NCBI RefSeq assembly: GCF_002813325.1
Contig: NZ_PHUG01000001.1
Span: forward strand, 124,001-188,000
Length of the DNA: 64,000 nucleotides
Reading direction: 5' to 3'
Origin: Janthinobacterium sp. 64
Lineage (GTDB): Bacteria > Pseudomonadota > Gammaproteobacteria > Burkholderiales > Burkholderiaceae_D
Shown: positions 45,458 to 53,768 of the stretch, piece after piece
Position numbering within the stretch: position 1 is the first letter of the stretch
Layout: every line of letters starts with the position of its first letter
Program-made: the position numbers and the translations under genes
Notes under the pieces: generated by a model
What the model was told of the DNA's origin: nothing
The model's database searches: none
Seen by the model: the letters and a program-made list of their open reading frames with translations, nothing else

Positions 45458-45498
45458 GCAAGCTTATTGCATTGATTTGCGCCCTCGTCAGGAATCCC

Positions 45499-47589
45499 AT
45501 GTCCGTATTTTTACGCCGCCCCGTGGCGCTTTTGCTGGCCGCCGCCAGTCCCTGGTCACTGGCAGTCGATGGTGCGCAGGCCGATGATGTCGTCACCGTC
45601 AAGGCCGAGCGCCAGCATTACCGCAGCCTGTCGGCCACGGGCGCCACCAAGACGGACGCCTTGCTGATGGACTTGCCGCAAAGCGTGCGCGTGCTGACGG
45701 GCGACTTGCTGCGCGACGCGGGCGTGACGACCCTGGCCGGCGCGCTGGACCTGGCCAGCGGCATTGCAAAACAAAGCCCGCTGGGCGGCCTGTGGGACAG
45801 CTACGCCATGCGCGGCTTTACGGGCGACCCGAATTTCGGCTCCGATTACATGGTCAACGGTTTCAGTTCCAGCCGCGGCTACAACGGCATGCGCGACGGC
45901 GGCAATACGCAGGCCATCGAAGTGCTGAAAGGCCCCGCGTCGGCCCTGTATGGCCGGGGCGAGCCGGGCGGCACGGTGAACATTACGACGAAAAAGCCGC
46001 AGTTCGCGCCCGCATACAGCGCCGATGTATCGCTGGGCAGCTTCCGCACGCGCCGCGCTGCCGTGGACTTGACGGGACCCTTGAGCGACACCATTGCCTA
46101 CCGCCTGAACGCGGCGCAGGAAGAAGGGCACAGCTTCCGCGATACGGTGAAAGTCGCGCGCAGCCTGTTTTCGCCATCCTTCCTCTGGATGGTGGGCGAG
46201 CACACGACCGTGTCGTATGAAATCGAAGCGGTGCGGCAGCGCGCGCCGTTCGACCGCGGCGTCGTCGCCGTGAATGGCCAGCTGGGAGCGGTACCCGTGT
46301 CGCGCTTCCTGGGCGAGCCTGGCGACGGCCCGATGACGGTCAAGTCGCTGGGGCAGCAGTTATTTATTCACCACGCGCTGTCCGACGACTGGACGGTGCA
46401 GGCGGGCGCTTCCTACCGCGACAGCGCATTGAGCGGCTATTCGACCGAGGCGAGCAAGCTGCTGGCCGATGGCCTCACCCTGCAACGCCAGCGCCGCCAC
46501 CGCGATTTTTCGGCCACCGACGTGTCGGCCCGCGTTGAAGTGCTGGGCAAGTTCAAAACGGGCGCGCTGGCGCACGAGGTGCTGGCCGGCGTCGACGCCT
46601 ATCACTTCGACGACCACCGGGTGCAGCTGCGCCGCAACCCCTCGGCCGCGAATGCCTATGCCATCGACATTGTCAATCCCGCGTATGGCGGCAAGGCCGC
46701 TCCGCTGGCCCTGTCCATCGATACGCAGGAAGGGCAAAAGGCGCGGGGACTGTATGCGCAAGATCAACTGGACCTGGGCGCGCAATGGAAGGCGCTGGTC
46801 GGCGTGCGCCACGATACGTACACGCAGGACGTGACGAACAATCGCTTGCACGTGAGCAACCGCCAGTCGCTGTCGGCCACCAGTCCGCGCGCGGGCCTCG
46901 TCTACCAGCCGTCGAAAGCGTGGTCGCTGTATGCGAGTGCGGCCAAGGGTTTCCGCCCCAACAGCGGCATCAGCATCGCCAACCAGGCGTTTCCGGCCGA
47001 GCGCAGCCGCTCGTATGAGCTGGGCGCGAAGCTGGAAACGGGCAAGCTGACGGGCACCGTGGCCGTGTACGACATCCGCAAGAGCAATGTGCTGACGACC
47101 AATCCCGCCAACACGGACTTCGCCATCGCGGCGGGCGAGGTGGGCAGCCGTGGCCTGGAGCTCGACGTGTCGGGAGAACTGGCGCGCGGCTTGCGCGTCT
47201 CGGGCGCGTATGCCTACACCAACGCCACCGTCACGCGCGGCGACAATACGATCGTGACGGGCAGCCGCTTCGCCAACGTGCCGCGCCACAGCGCCAACCT
47301 GCTGGCTACCCAGCAATTCGCGCTGGGCTCGGGCACGGCCAGCGTGGGCGGTGGCCTGCAATACGTGGGCGAGCGCCTGGGCGACGTGGCCGTCAGCAGC
47401 AGCTTTACCCTGCCAGCCTACACGACGGCCAAACTGCTGGCGTCGTATTCTCCCAACGCCAAACTGCGATTGGCACTGAACGTGGAAAACCTGTTCAACC
47501 GCAGTTACTATGCGAGTTCCTATAGCCAGCTGTGGGTGGCGCCGGGGGCGGAGCGTGCGGTGACCTTGAATGCGCATTACAGGTTTTGA
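45499..47589 (+). CDS. TonB-dependent siderophore receptor (second in the window)
   Basis: Outer-membrane receptor of 696 residues: signal peptide (to about 29), plug domain (LPQSVRVLTGDLLRDAGVTTLAGALDLASGI; IEVLKGPASALYGRGEPGGTVNITTKKP) and barrel ending ERAVTLNAHYRF with terminal Phe. It differs from the receptor at 21326-23563 across the barrel, so it probably takes a different siderophore. AGGAATCCC precedes the ATG at 45499; a TTG start 27 bp upstream is less likely. A Fur-like promoter lies upstream. Confidence 0.9.
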   Translation: MSVFLRRPVALLLAAASPWSLAVDGAQADDVVTVKAERQHYRSLSATGATKTDALLMDLPQSVRVLTGDLLRDAGVTTLAGALDLASGIAKQSPLGGLWDSYAMRGFTGDPNFGSDYMVNGFSSSRGYNGMRDGGNTQAIEVLKGPASALYGRGEPGGTVNITTKKPQFAPAYSADVSLGSFRTRRAAVDLTGPLSDTIAYRLNAAQEEGHSFRDTVKVARSLFSPSFLWMVGEHTTVSYEIEAVRQRAPFDRGVVAVNGQLGAVPVSRFLGEPGDGPMTVKSLGQQLFIHHALSDDWTVQAGASYRDSALSGYSTEASKLLADGLTLQRQRRHRDFSATDVSARVEVLGKFKTGALAHEVLAGVDAYHFDDHRVQLRRNPSAANAYAIDIVNPAYGGKAAPLALSIDTQEGQKARGLYAQDQLDLGAQWKALVGVRHDTYTQDVTNNRLHVSNRQSLSATSPRAGLVYQPSKAWSLYASAAKGFRPNSGISIANQAFPAERSRSYELGAKLETGKLTGTVAVYDIRKSNVLTTNPANTDFAIAAGEVGSRGLELDVSGELARGLRVSGAYAYTNATVTRGDNTIVTGSRFANVPRHSANLLATQQFALGSGTASVGGGLQYVGERLGDVAVSSSFTLPAYTTAKLLASYSPNAKLRLALNVENLFNRSYYASSYSQLWVAPGAERAVTLNAHYRF

Positions 47590-47596
47590 TATATTC

Positions 47597-47657
47597 ACCC
47601 AACAGCAAAGTGCCGGGGTCGGACCTTAAGGTCCGACCCCAGTTTCTGCCGTTGGGG
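47597..47657. repeat. Nested-palindrome repeat, copy 1
   Basis: A perfect 26-bp palindrome (47615-47640; arms GGGGTCGGACC) sits inside an outer inverted repeat (CCCAACAGC on the left, GCCGTTGGG on the right). A second copy is at 53680-53743. It lies between the TonB receptor and the DUF1624 gene and could also act as a terminator. Confidence 0.8.
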
Positions 47658-47696
47658 TACGCACGCTACTCTTACCCTTACATTAAAAATGAATAA

Positions 47697-48860
47697 ATGA
47701 CTGCCTCCCTGACTTCCCCCGCCACCCTGCGCGCCCGCATCGCCGTCATCGACGTCATGCGCGGCCTCGTCATGCTGATCATGCTGTTCGACCATGTGCG
47801 CGAAACGGTCTTCCTGCACCACCAGGTCAGCGACCCCATGGATGCGGCCCATGTCGACCCGGCACTGTTCTTCACGCGCCTGGCCGCCCACGTGTGCGCG
47901 CCCATGTTTGTCTTTTTGACGGGCTTGTCGGCCTGGCTGTATGCGCATCCGGCCGCCGGTCCGCGCAGCGCTACCGGTTTCCTGTTCAAGCGGGGCTTGC
48001 TGCTCGTCGTGCTGGAACTGGTGTTCGTCAACTTTGCCTGGATGGGCACTTTCACGCCGGCGATCCTGTATCTGCAGGTGATCTGGGTCATCGGCCTGGC
48101 CATGATGGCGCTGGCCGTGCTGCATAAGCTGCCGTTGAAAGTGCTGCTCGTGCTGGGCGTGGCGATCATCGCGGGCCAGCATTTGTTTACCTGGCTGCAC
48201 GCAGAAGAGGGCAGCCTTGGCTACTATCTGCTGACGGTGTTGCTGCAACGCGGTTATCTGGTGGCGGACGGCGCCATGAAAATCAAGGTCAGCTATCCGC
48301 TGCTGCCGTGGATAGGCGTGATCGTGCTCGGCTATGCGGCCGGACCCCTGTATGCGCGGGGGCTGTCCGCCGAAGGACGTCGGCGCCTGCTGCTGGCGCT
48401 GGGCGGTGGCAGCTTGCTGCTCTTGGGCCTGCTGCGCGGCTTGAATATTTATGGTGAAACCCTGCCGTGGGTGGCCGGCGACACGGCCTTGCGCACGGCC
48501 ATGAGCGTGCTGAACTTCACCAAGTATCCGCCGTCGCTGGACTTCCTGCTGTTCACCCTGGGCTTGGGCTTGCTGGGCATGGCCTGGCTGGAAAGCGTCG
48601 ATAACTGGTTTACGCGGGCCTGCGCCACCTTTGGCGGCGCGCCCATGTTCTACTATCTGCTGCACCTGTATCTGCTGCTGGTCATTCGCATCGTGCTGAC
48701 TGCCGTGCTGGGCGCCAATCATGGCACCCGCTATGGCGTCGAGCACATTTGGCAAGTGTGGCTGATCGCGCTGGCCCTGATGCCCGTGCTGTATTTCCCT
48801 TGCCGCGCGTTTGCCAATTACAAGCGCACGTCGAAGCAGGCCTGGGTGCGCTACTTCTAA
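47697..48860 (+). CDS. DUF1624 / heparan-alpha-glucosaminide N-acetyltransferase-like membrane protein
   Basis: A 387-residue polytopic protein with about ten membrane helices, opening RIAVIDVMRGLVMLIMLFDHVRETVF. The conserved Asp-x-x-Arg-Gly and Asp-His of the DUF1624 (HGSNAT-catalytic-like) family are visible. Family members are thought to move acetyl or acyl groups across the membrane onto sugars, but no substrate is known here. The ATG follows AAAAATGAATAA with no strong ribosome-binding site. Confidence 0.83.
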   Translation: MTASLTSPATLRARIAVIDVMRGLVMLIMLFDHVRETVFLHHQVSDPMDAAHVDPALFFTRLAAHVCAPMFVFLTGLSAWLYAHPAAGPRSATGFLFKRGLLLVVLELVFVNFAWMGTFTPAILYLQVIWVIGLAMMALAVLHKLPLKVLLVLGVAIIAGQHLFTWLHAEEGSLGYYLLTVLLQRGYLVADGAMKIKVSYPLLPWIGVIVLGYAAGPLYARGLSAEGRRRLLLALGGGSLLLLGLLRGLNIYGETLPWVAGDTALRTAMSVLNFTKYPPSLDFLLFTLGLGLLGMAWLESVDNWFTRACATFGGAPMFYYLLHLYLLLVIRIVLTAVLGANHGTRYGVEHIWQVWLIALALMPVLYFPCRAFANYKRTSKQAWVRYF

Positions 48861-48866
48861 GCTCGC

Positions 48867-50738
48867 CTACTTGCAGTAGAGGCGGTCAATGCTGTGGCTG
48901 GATGCCAGGTAATGCCGTGTCTGCCAACCGATGGCCACGCGATAGGCGCACGGTGGGTCGAGCGCCACGTTGACGGGGAAGCCGCCGTTGTTGCCCGATA
49001 AATGCGGCCCGCCCGCGCCGCCGCGGAACAGGTAGTTGCTCGGTGGCGGTGGCGGCGTGAACGTGGCGGCCGGCAGCGGTGGCGGCGGGTGCGTGATGCC
49101 GTTGTTGTTGGAAATCGTGATATTGAAAAAGCGCAGATGCGGGTGATCGATCGTGTACAGGATATGCACGAGGCCGCCCGCGATGGGGTTGCAGGCATTG
49201 CTGCGCAGCTCTTCCAGGTCCAGCGCCACGATGACGGGCGAGTTGTCGAAGACGATGGAGTCGAGCCCGTCCGTGGCCACCAGCGCCAGGCTGACGCCGT
49301 CGCGCACCTCGAAGCCCAGGCGGTAGCGGCGTATCGGCTCGCTCTCGGCCGCCGTCAGGCTGCGGCCCGCGTCGAGGATGGGCAAGCCGCCCGGCAGCTT
49401 GGCCGGATGCAGGCTCGTGATGGCCGGCGTATTCACGGTCAGTAAATCAAACGTGCGCAGGAAGATGTTGGGCGCCACGTTGACGATGGCCGTCGTGCCG
49501 TCGCGCATGTCCACGGTGACGCTCTTGCCGTCCACCCGTATCCAGCCGCCCGGTTTCAAATCGCCCGCGTCGATGATGACGGGCGCGGAATCGCCGAGGC
49601 CCAGCCCGTTCGTATAAAACACATAGCCGACGTGCGTGCCGAGCACTTGCGTCAACGGCGCCAGGCTGGCGGGTGCCACCGAGGGGATGGCCGTCGGGTC
49701 GTCGCTGCCGCCGGGCCAGGACCATTCGCCGATGAGAAAGCGGTATTCGAGCGGGTTGGCGGGGATGGCGCTGTTGCGCAATGGGCAATTGCCTTTCAGG
49801 GTGACGCCGCCGGCGAACACGTAGGATGCGCCGGGGCCGCCCGCATAGCCTTGCGCGGAAAAGCCGGCCAGCGAGGGGAACGGGTGGATGTCGAAGATTT
49901 CCACTTGCTGCCAGTGAGGCACGCCTTCCACATCGGGCGGCAAGACTTCCTTCGAGCACAATTCCACGCAGAAACAGTGACCCACGTTTTCGCGGCCCGG
50001 CTGGCGGCCGTTGGCCTGCGTTTCCGACAGGATGGTGACGCTGCCCAGCTGCGCCGTGAAATACACGTCGGGGCCGCTGGCGAACTCCACGTTGATGAAC
50101 GGAGAGAAGGGCGTCAAGGTGAAGTCCGACGTCAGGTAATCGATGCGGAAGCGCCCGCTGGCGTCCGTGACGGCCTGGCCCAGCGCGTCGTCTTGCAGCC
50201 AGTCGGCGTCGAACGCCCGCACTGTTGCGCCGGCGATCGGCGTGTGCGGCGCATCGCAGGTGCGCAATCGGCCGCAGATGGTCCAGGCGCCAAAGCGGGC
50301 GCGCACCAGGCACCAGAAGCGTTGTGGCAGGCAATAGTCCCAGATGGCGAGAAAATCATTGTCGACCTGGCGCCAGCGGGGCTGGATGGTGGTGATGGAA
50401 AACTGCAGCGGCACCGGGTCTTTCGGCCCCGGTTTCAATTGCGGCACGGTCGGGCACAGGACGTCGACTTCGACGGCCTCGCCCTGATAATCGCCGTCCA
50501 AGGTGAAACTGTAATTGCCATCGTCATCCGTGCGTGCTTCGGCCAGCAGGAACGGTGCTTTCGCTTGCACCTCTTCATCCGTGAGGATGGCGAAGGTTTC
50601 CTTGGCGCTGGCCATGGCCAGCGCCGTGATGTTTTGCGACTCGCGCGGCCGGTACAGGCGCACGATGACGTGGGATAAAGCTTCAGGACACTCGGCGCAG
50701 ATCAAGCCGCACAGCTTGCCCCGCAGGATATAGGCCAT
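48867..50738 (-). CDS. Large protein with carboxypeptidase-regulatory-like folds, unknown function
   Basis: A 623-residue protein without signal peptide or membrane helices. Two segments look like carboxypeptidase-regulatory or transthyretin-like beta domains (GKLCGLICAECPEALSHVIVRLYRP...EARTDDDGNYSFTLDGDY; CGRLRTCDAPHTPIAGATVRAFDADW...AVTDASGRFRIDY). Several Cys cluster between and after them (GHCFCVELCSKE). A proline run (THPPPPLPAATFTPPPPP) lies near the C-terminus. AAGGGAG precedes the ATG. An Fnr-type box is about 85-95 bp upstream. Possibly a surface or particle-forming structural protein exported by an unrecognised route. Confidence 0.7.
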   Translation of the reverse strand: MAYILRGKLCGLICAECPEALSHVIVRLYRPRESQNITALAMASAKETFAILTDEEVQAKAPFLLAEARTDDDGNYSFTLDGDYQGEAVEVDVLCPTVPQLKPGPKDPVPLQFSITTIQPRWRQVDNDFLAIWDYCLPQRFWCLVRARFGAWTICGRLRTCDAPHTPIAGATVRAFDADWLQDDALGQAVTDASGRFRIDYLTSDFTLTPFSPFINVEFASGPDVYFTAQLGSVTILSETQANGRQPGRENVGHCFCVELCSKEVLPPDVEGVPHWQQVEIFDIHPFPSLAGFSAQGYAGGPGASYVFAGGVTLKGNCPLRNSAIPANPLEYRFLIGEWSWPGGSDDPTAIPSVAPASLAPLTQVLGTHVGYVFYTNGLGLGDSAPVIIDAGDLKPGGWIRVDGKSVTVDMRDGTTAIVNVAPNIFLRTFDLLTVNTPAITSLHPAKLPGGLPILDAGRSLTAAESEPIRRYRLGFEVRDGVSLALVATDGLDSIVFDNSPVIVALDLEELRSNACNPIAGGLVHILYTIDHPHLRFFNITISNNNGITHPPPPLPAATFTPPPPPSNYLFRGGAGGPHLSGNNGGFPVNVALDPPCAYRVAIGWQTRHYLASSHSIDRLYCK

Positions 50739-50821
50739 GATGGCTCCCTTGCTGATGTGGACGGCGCGCCGCTCGGAATGGCGGCGCTGTTACCAAGCTA
50801 GCAAATGAATGGCCGATGGAC

Positions 50822-50835
50822 TTGATCTGAATTAA
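50822..50835 (-). promoter_or_regulatory. Fnr/Anr-type box before the 623-residue protein gene
   Basis: TTGAT-CTGA-ATTAA (plus strand) matches 9 of 10 positions of the Fnr consensus TTGAT-N4-ATCAA. It lies 84-97 bp upstream of the minus-strand start at 50738, in the gap after the isochorismatase gene. Confidence 0.45.
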
Positions 50836-50846
50836 AGGCGGGCCAG

Positions 50847-51377
50847 CTATTTAATCAGTGCGAGCACTTCGCGGAAGCGCGGATGCTTGCAGTCCCGCAA
50901 CCATTCAAAGGCCAGCATTTCCACCGTCACCAGATGGGCGCCGAGCTTGTCCAGGCGGGCCAGCGCCGCGTCGCGGCTGGCCCCCTGGCGCGAACCGACG
51001 GCATCGATGGCGATGATGACCTCGTAGTCCAGCTGCAGCAGGCCGATGGCCGTCTGCAGCATGCACACATGGGCTTCGCACCCCGTGACGACGATCTGTT
51101 TGCGCCCTGGCGGCAGAATATCCTGCAAGCCGTCAAAGCAGGCGCCGAAATGCGTCTTGTGCAAGGTCCGTTCGCACAGGGCGGCGATTTCTTCCACGTT
51201 GGGCCCCAGACCCTGGCGGTTCTGTTCCGTGCCCAGCACGGGCACGTCGAGCAGGCGGGCGATCTTCGCCAGGCGCAGGTTTTGCGCCAGCACCAGGCCG
51301 GCGTCGTGGATGGCCGGCATCAAACGGCCTTGCAGGTCGACAATGACCAGTACGGCCTGGTTCGCATCCATCAGCAT
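50847..51377 (-). CDS. Isochorismatase-family cysteine hydrolase
   Basis: A 176-residue alpha/beta hydrolase of the nicotinamidase/isochorismatase superfamily with the Asp-Lys-Cys triad: Asp14 (VIVDLQG), Lys74 (LHKTHFGAC) and Cys105 (TGCEAHVCMLQTA), preceded by the usual cis-peptide-type Val-Thr-Gly. The closest type is the YcaC-like group of unknown substrate. The start at 51377 has AAGGAG upstream. There are no siderophore-synthesis genes next to it, so true isochorismatase activity is unlikely. Confidence 0.88.
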   Translation of the reverse strand: MLMDANQAVLVIVDLQGRLMPAIHDAGLVLAQNLRLAKIARLLDVPVLGTEQNRQGLGPNVEEIAALCERTLHKTHFGACFDGLQDILPPGRKQIVVTGCEAHVCMLQTAIGLLQLDYEVIIAIDAVGSRQGASRDAALARLDKLGAHLVTVEMLAFEWLRDCKHPRFREVLALIK

Positions 51378-51419
51378 GGGGTTCTCCTTATTCCTATGTG
51401 GCGACAGTGTAGCGCGCAG

Positions 51420-52337
51420 TCAGCTTGGCCAGCTGGGCACGGCCGTTTTGCCCATCAGGTAGGCGTGGTTCAAATCGATGGCGCTGCGCAGGTAATTCCA
51501 CAGGGCGCTGACCCTGGCGATGTTGCGCCGCTCGCTCGGTGAAATCATCCAGAAGGCGCGCAGCAGGTCGATCTCGCCATCGAGCACGGGCACCAGTTCG
51601 TTCGACTGCTGCGCCACAAAGCAGGGCAAAATCGCCAGCGCCTGGCCCGCGCGCGCCGCGTGGTACTGGGCGATGACGCTGGTGCTGCGAAACGCGCGCA
51701 GGGAATCGGGCGCCACGTTGTCCATGTAGCGCAGTTCCGAACTGAAGACCAGATCATCCACGTAGCCGATGATCGGATGCTGCGCCAGCTGCGCCACGCT
51801 GGTGATCGGCGCGTGGCGCGCCAGGTAGGCTGGCGTGGCGTACAGTTTCAGCCGGTAGTCGGACAGCTTCGTCACCACGTAGGGGCCGGACAGGGGACGC
51901 TCGATGGAAATGGCCACGTCCGCCTCGCGTTTGGACAGGCTGACGAAACGGGGCACGGCGATCAGGTCCACGCTGATGTGCGGATAGCGGCCGCAAAACT
52001 GCGCCAGGTGCGGCGCCAGCACGATGGCGCCGAAGCCTTCCGTGGCGCCCAGGCGCACCTGGCCCGACAGCAATCGGTTGTGTTCGCCCAGCTCCTCGGT
52101 GGCGGCGAACACCGTGCTTTCCATGGTTTCCGCGTATTCCATCAGGCGGTGGCCTTCGGGCGTCAGCTGGTAGCCCACGTAGTTGCGGTCGAACAGCTGC
52201 GTGCCCACCTGCTCCTCGAACTTGCGCATGCGCCGCGACACGGTGGAATGGTCGATGCCCAGCTTTTTCGCCGCATCGACGAGTCCCGCGCTGCGCGTCA
52301 GTTCCAGGAAGACCCGTACATTGTCCCAATCGAGCAT
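51420..52337 (-). CDS. LysR-family transcriptional regulator
   Basis: A 305-residue regulator: N-terminal HTH (VFLELTRSAGLVDAAKKLGIDHSTVSRRMRKFEEQVGTQLFDR, 9-51) and a periplasmic-binding-protein-like effector domain. It is divergent from an ABC binding protein and the mmsAB valine genes, across a 121-bp region with six TGCA boxes. This is the classic layout for a LysR activator of a catabolic unit. The effector may be a branched-chain metabolite. Confidence 0.9.
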   Translation of the reverse strand: MLDWDNVRVFLELTRSAGLVDAAKKLGIDHSTVSRRMRKFEEQVGTQLFDRNYVGYQLTPEGHRLMEYAETMESTVFAATEELGEHNRLLSGQVRLGATEGFGAIVLAPHLAQFCGRYPHISVDLIAVPRFVSLSKREADVAISIERPLSGPYVVTKLSDYRLKLYATPAYLARHAPITSVAQLAQHPIIGYVDDLVFSSELRYMDNVAPDSLRAFRSTSVIAQYHAARAGQALAILPCFVAQQSNELVPVLDGEIDLLRAFWMISPSERRNIARVSALWNYLRSAIDLNHAYLMGKTAVPSWPS

Positions 52338-52352
52338 GGCAAACCCTCTCTG

Positions 52353-52420
52353 TGCATTTTTGCAAAGGAATTATGCATTAATTTCACTTGAGTGCATATT
52401 TTTACACATGCAGAATGCAT
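52353..52420. promoter_or_regulatory. Cluster of TGCA boxes in the lysR/ABC divergent promoter
   Basis: TGCA occurs at 52353, 52361, 52374, 52393, 52409 and 52416, twice as the palindrome ATGCAT and once as TGCAT-N11-ATGCA (52393-52412). These are candidate LysR half-sites covering both promoters. Confidence 0.55.
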
Positions 52421-52458
52421 CTATACATATAAGAAAACCCATCCACCTGGAGACACGC

Positions 52459-53673
52459 ATGAAAAAAACCGTTCTGGCCATGGGCGCGCTGGCGCTCACC
52501 CTGTCCTTTGGCGCGCAGGCGCAGATTTCCGATGGCGTCGTCAAGGTGGGTATCCTGACCGACATGTCCGGCCCGTACTCGGCCATGGGCGGGCGCGGCT
52601 CCGTCGTCGCCAGCCAGATGGCCGTCGAGGATTGCCTGAAGGCCGAATGCAAGGGCATGAAGATCGAAATCGTCTCGGCCGACCACTTGAACAAGGCCGA
52701 TATCGCCGCCTCCAAGGCGCGCGAATGGCTGGACCGCGACAAGGTCGACGCCATCGCCGACCTGACAAATTCCTCGGTGGCCCTGTCCGTGCAAAAGCTG
52801 ATGAAAGAAAAGGGCGGCATCGCCATGTTCAGCGGCCCGGCCACCACGCGCCTGACCAATGAAGACTGTTCGCCGAACGGCTTCCACTGGATGTTCGACA
52901 CGTACTCGCAGGCGGCCGGCACGGCGGCGGCGCTGACGAAACTGGGGCAGAAATCGTGGTACTTCGTCACCGTCGATTACGCCTTCGGCCATTCGCTGGA
53001 AAAAGACGCCAGCGAAGTCGTCAAGCACAACGGCGGCACGGTGCTGGGCGCCGTGCGCCATCCGCTCAACGCCTCGGATTTCTCGTCCTTCCTGGTGCAG
53101 GCGCAGGGTTCCAAGGCGCAGGTGATCGGCCTGGCCAATGGTGGGGCGGACACCGTCTCCGCCATCAAGCAGGCGCGCGAATTTCGCATCGGCAGCGGCA
53201 AGGACCAGCGCCTGGCCGCCTTGCTCGTGTTCCTGTCCGACGTGCACGCGCTGGGCCTGGAAACGGCACAGGGCCTCGTCTACGCGGACGGTTTTTACTG
53301 GGATTACGACGACCGCAGCCGCGCGTTCGCCAAGCGTTTCGAGGCGCTCAACAAGGGCGCCAAGCCGACCATGGTGCAGGCGGGCGTGTATTCCAGTGTC
53401 TACCACTACCTGAAATCGGTGGCGGCGGCCAAAAGCGACGATTCGAAGATCGTCGCCCAGAAAATGCGCGAGCTGCCGATCAAGGACGCCGTCATGAACA
53501 ACGCCTCCATCCGCCCCGACGGCCGCGTCATCCACGACATGTACCTGGTGCAGGTGAAAACCCCGGCCGAATCGAAAGGCGCGTGGGATTACCTGAAAGT
53601 GCTGTCGACCATCCCCGCCGACCAGGCGTTCAAGACTATGGATGCGGCGGCGTGCAACCTCGTTAAAAAATAA
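52459..53673 (+). CDS. Orphan ABC-transporter substrate-binding protein (branched-chain amino acid type)
   Basis: Periplasmic binding protein of 404 residues (Leu/Ile/Val-binding, type I fold) with a signal peptide (1-21, SFGAQA) and the opening ISDGVVKVGILTDMSGPYSAMGGRGSVVASQMAVEDC. The start at 52459 has CTGGAG upstream. No permease or ATPase genes follow; instead mmsA begins 95 bp on, after a repeat element. It may feed a transporter encoded elsewhere or bind a non-amino-acid carboxylate. Confidence 0.9.
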   Translation: MKKTVLAMGALALTLSFGAQAQISDGVVKVGILTDMSGPYSAMGGRGSVVASQMAVEDCLKAECKGMKIEIVSADHLNKADIAASKAREWLDRDKVDAIADLTNSSVALSVQKLMKEKGGIAMFSGPATTRLTNEDCSPNGFHWMFDTYSQAAGTAAALTKLGQKSWYFVTVDYAFGHSLEKDASEVVKHNGGTVLGAVRHPLNASDFSSFLVQAQGSKAQVIGLANGGADTVSAIKQAREFRIGSGKDQRLAALLVFLSDVHALGLETAQGLVYADGFYWDYDDRSRAFAKRFEALNKGAKPTMVQAGVYSSVYHYLKSVAAAKSDDSKIVAQKMRELPIKDAVMNNASIRPDGRVIHDMYLVQVKTPAESKGAWDYLKVLSTIPADQAFKTMDAAACNLVKK

Positions 53674-53679
53674 TTTTCA

Positions 53680-53743
53680 CCCCTAACGGCGAAAAAGCTG
53701 GGGTCGGACCCTCAGGGTCCGACCCCGGAATCTGCTCTTGGGG
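53680..53743. repeat. Nested-palindrome repeat, copy 2
   Basis: The inner palindrome (53700-53726; arms GGGGTCGGACCC and GGGTCCGACCCC around TCA) is flanked by CCCCTAACGGC on the left and TCTGCTCTTGGGGTA on the right. It matches copy 1 at 47597-47657 in the core and in the right flank. It lies between the binding-protein gene and mmsA. Confidence 0.8.
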
Positions 53744-53768
53744 TAACTAGTCAATCACGGAGCACACC

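Noticed and set aside
50847..51377. Isochorismatase as part of a siderophore biosynthesis cluster
   Set aside because: No entB/entE/entF-type or other siderophore synthesis genes are nearby; the protein fits the stand-alone YcaC-like hydrolases.
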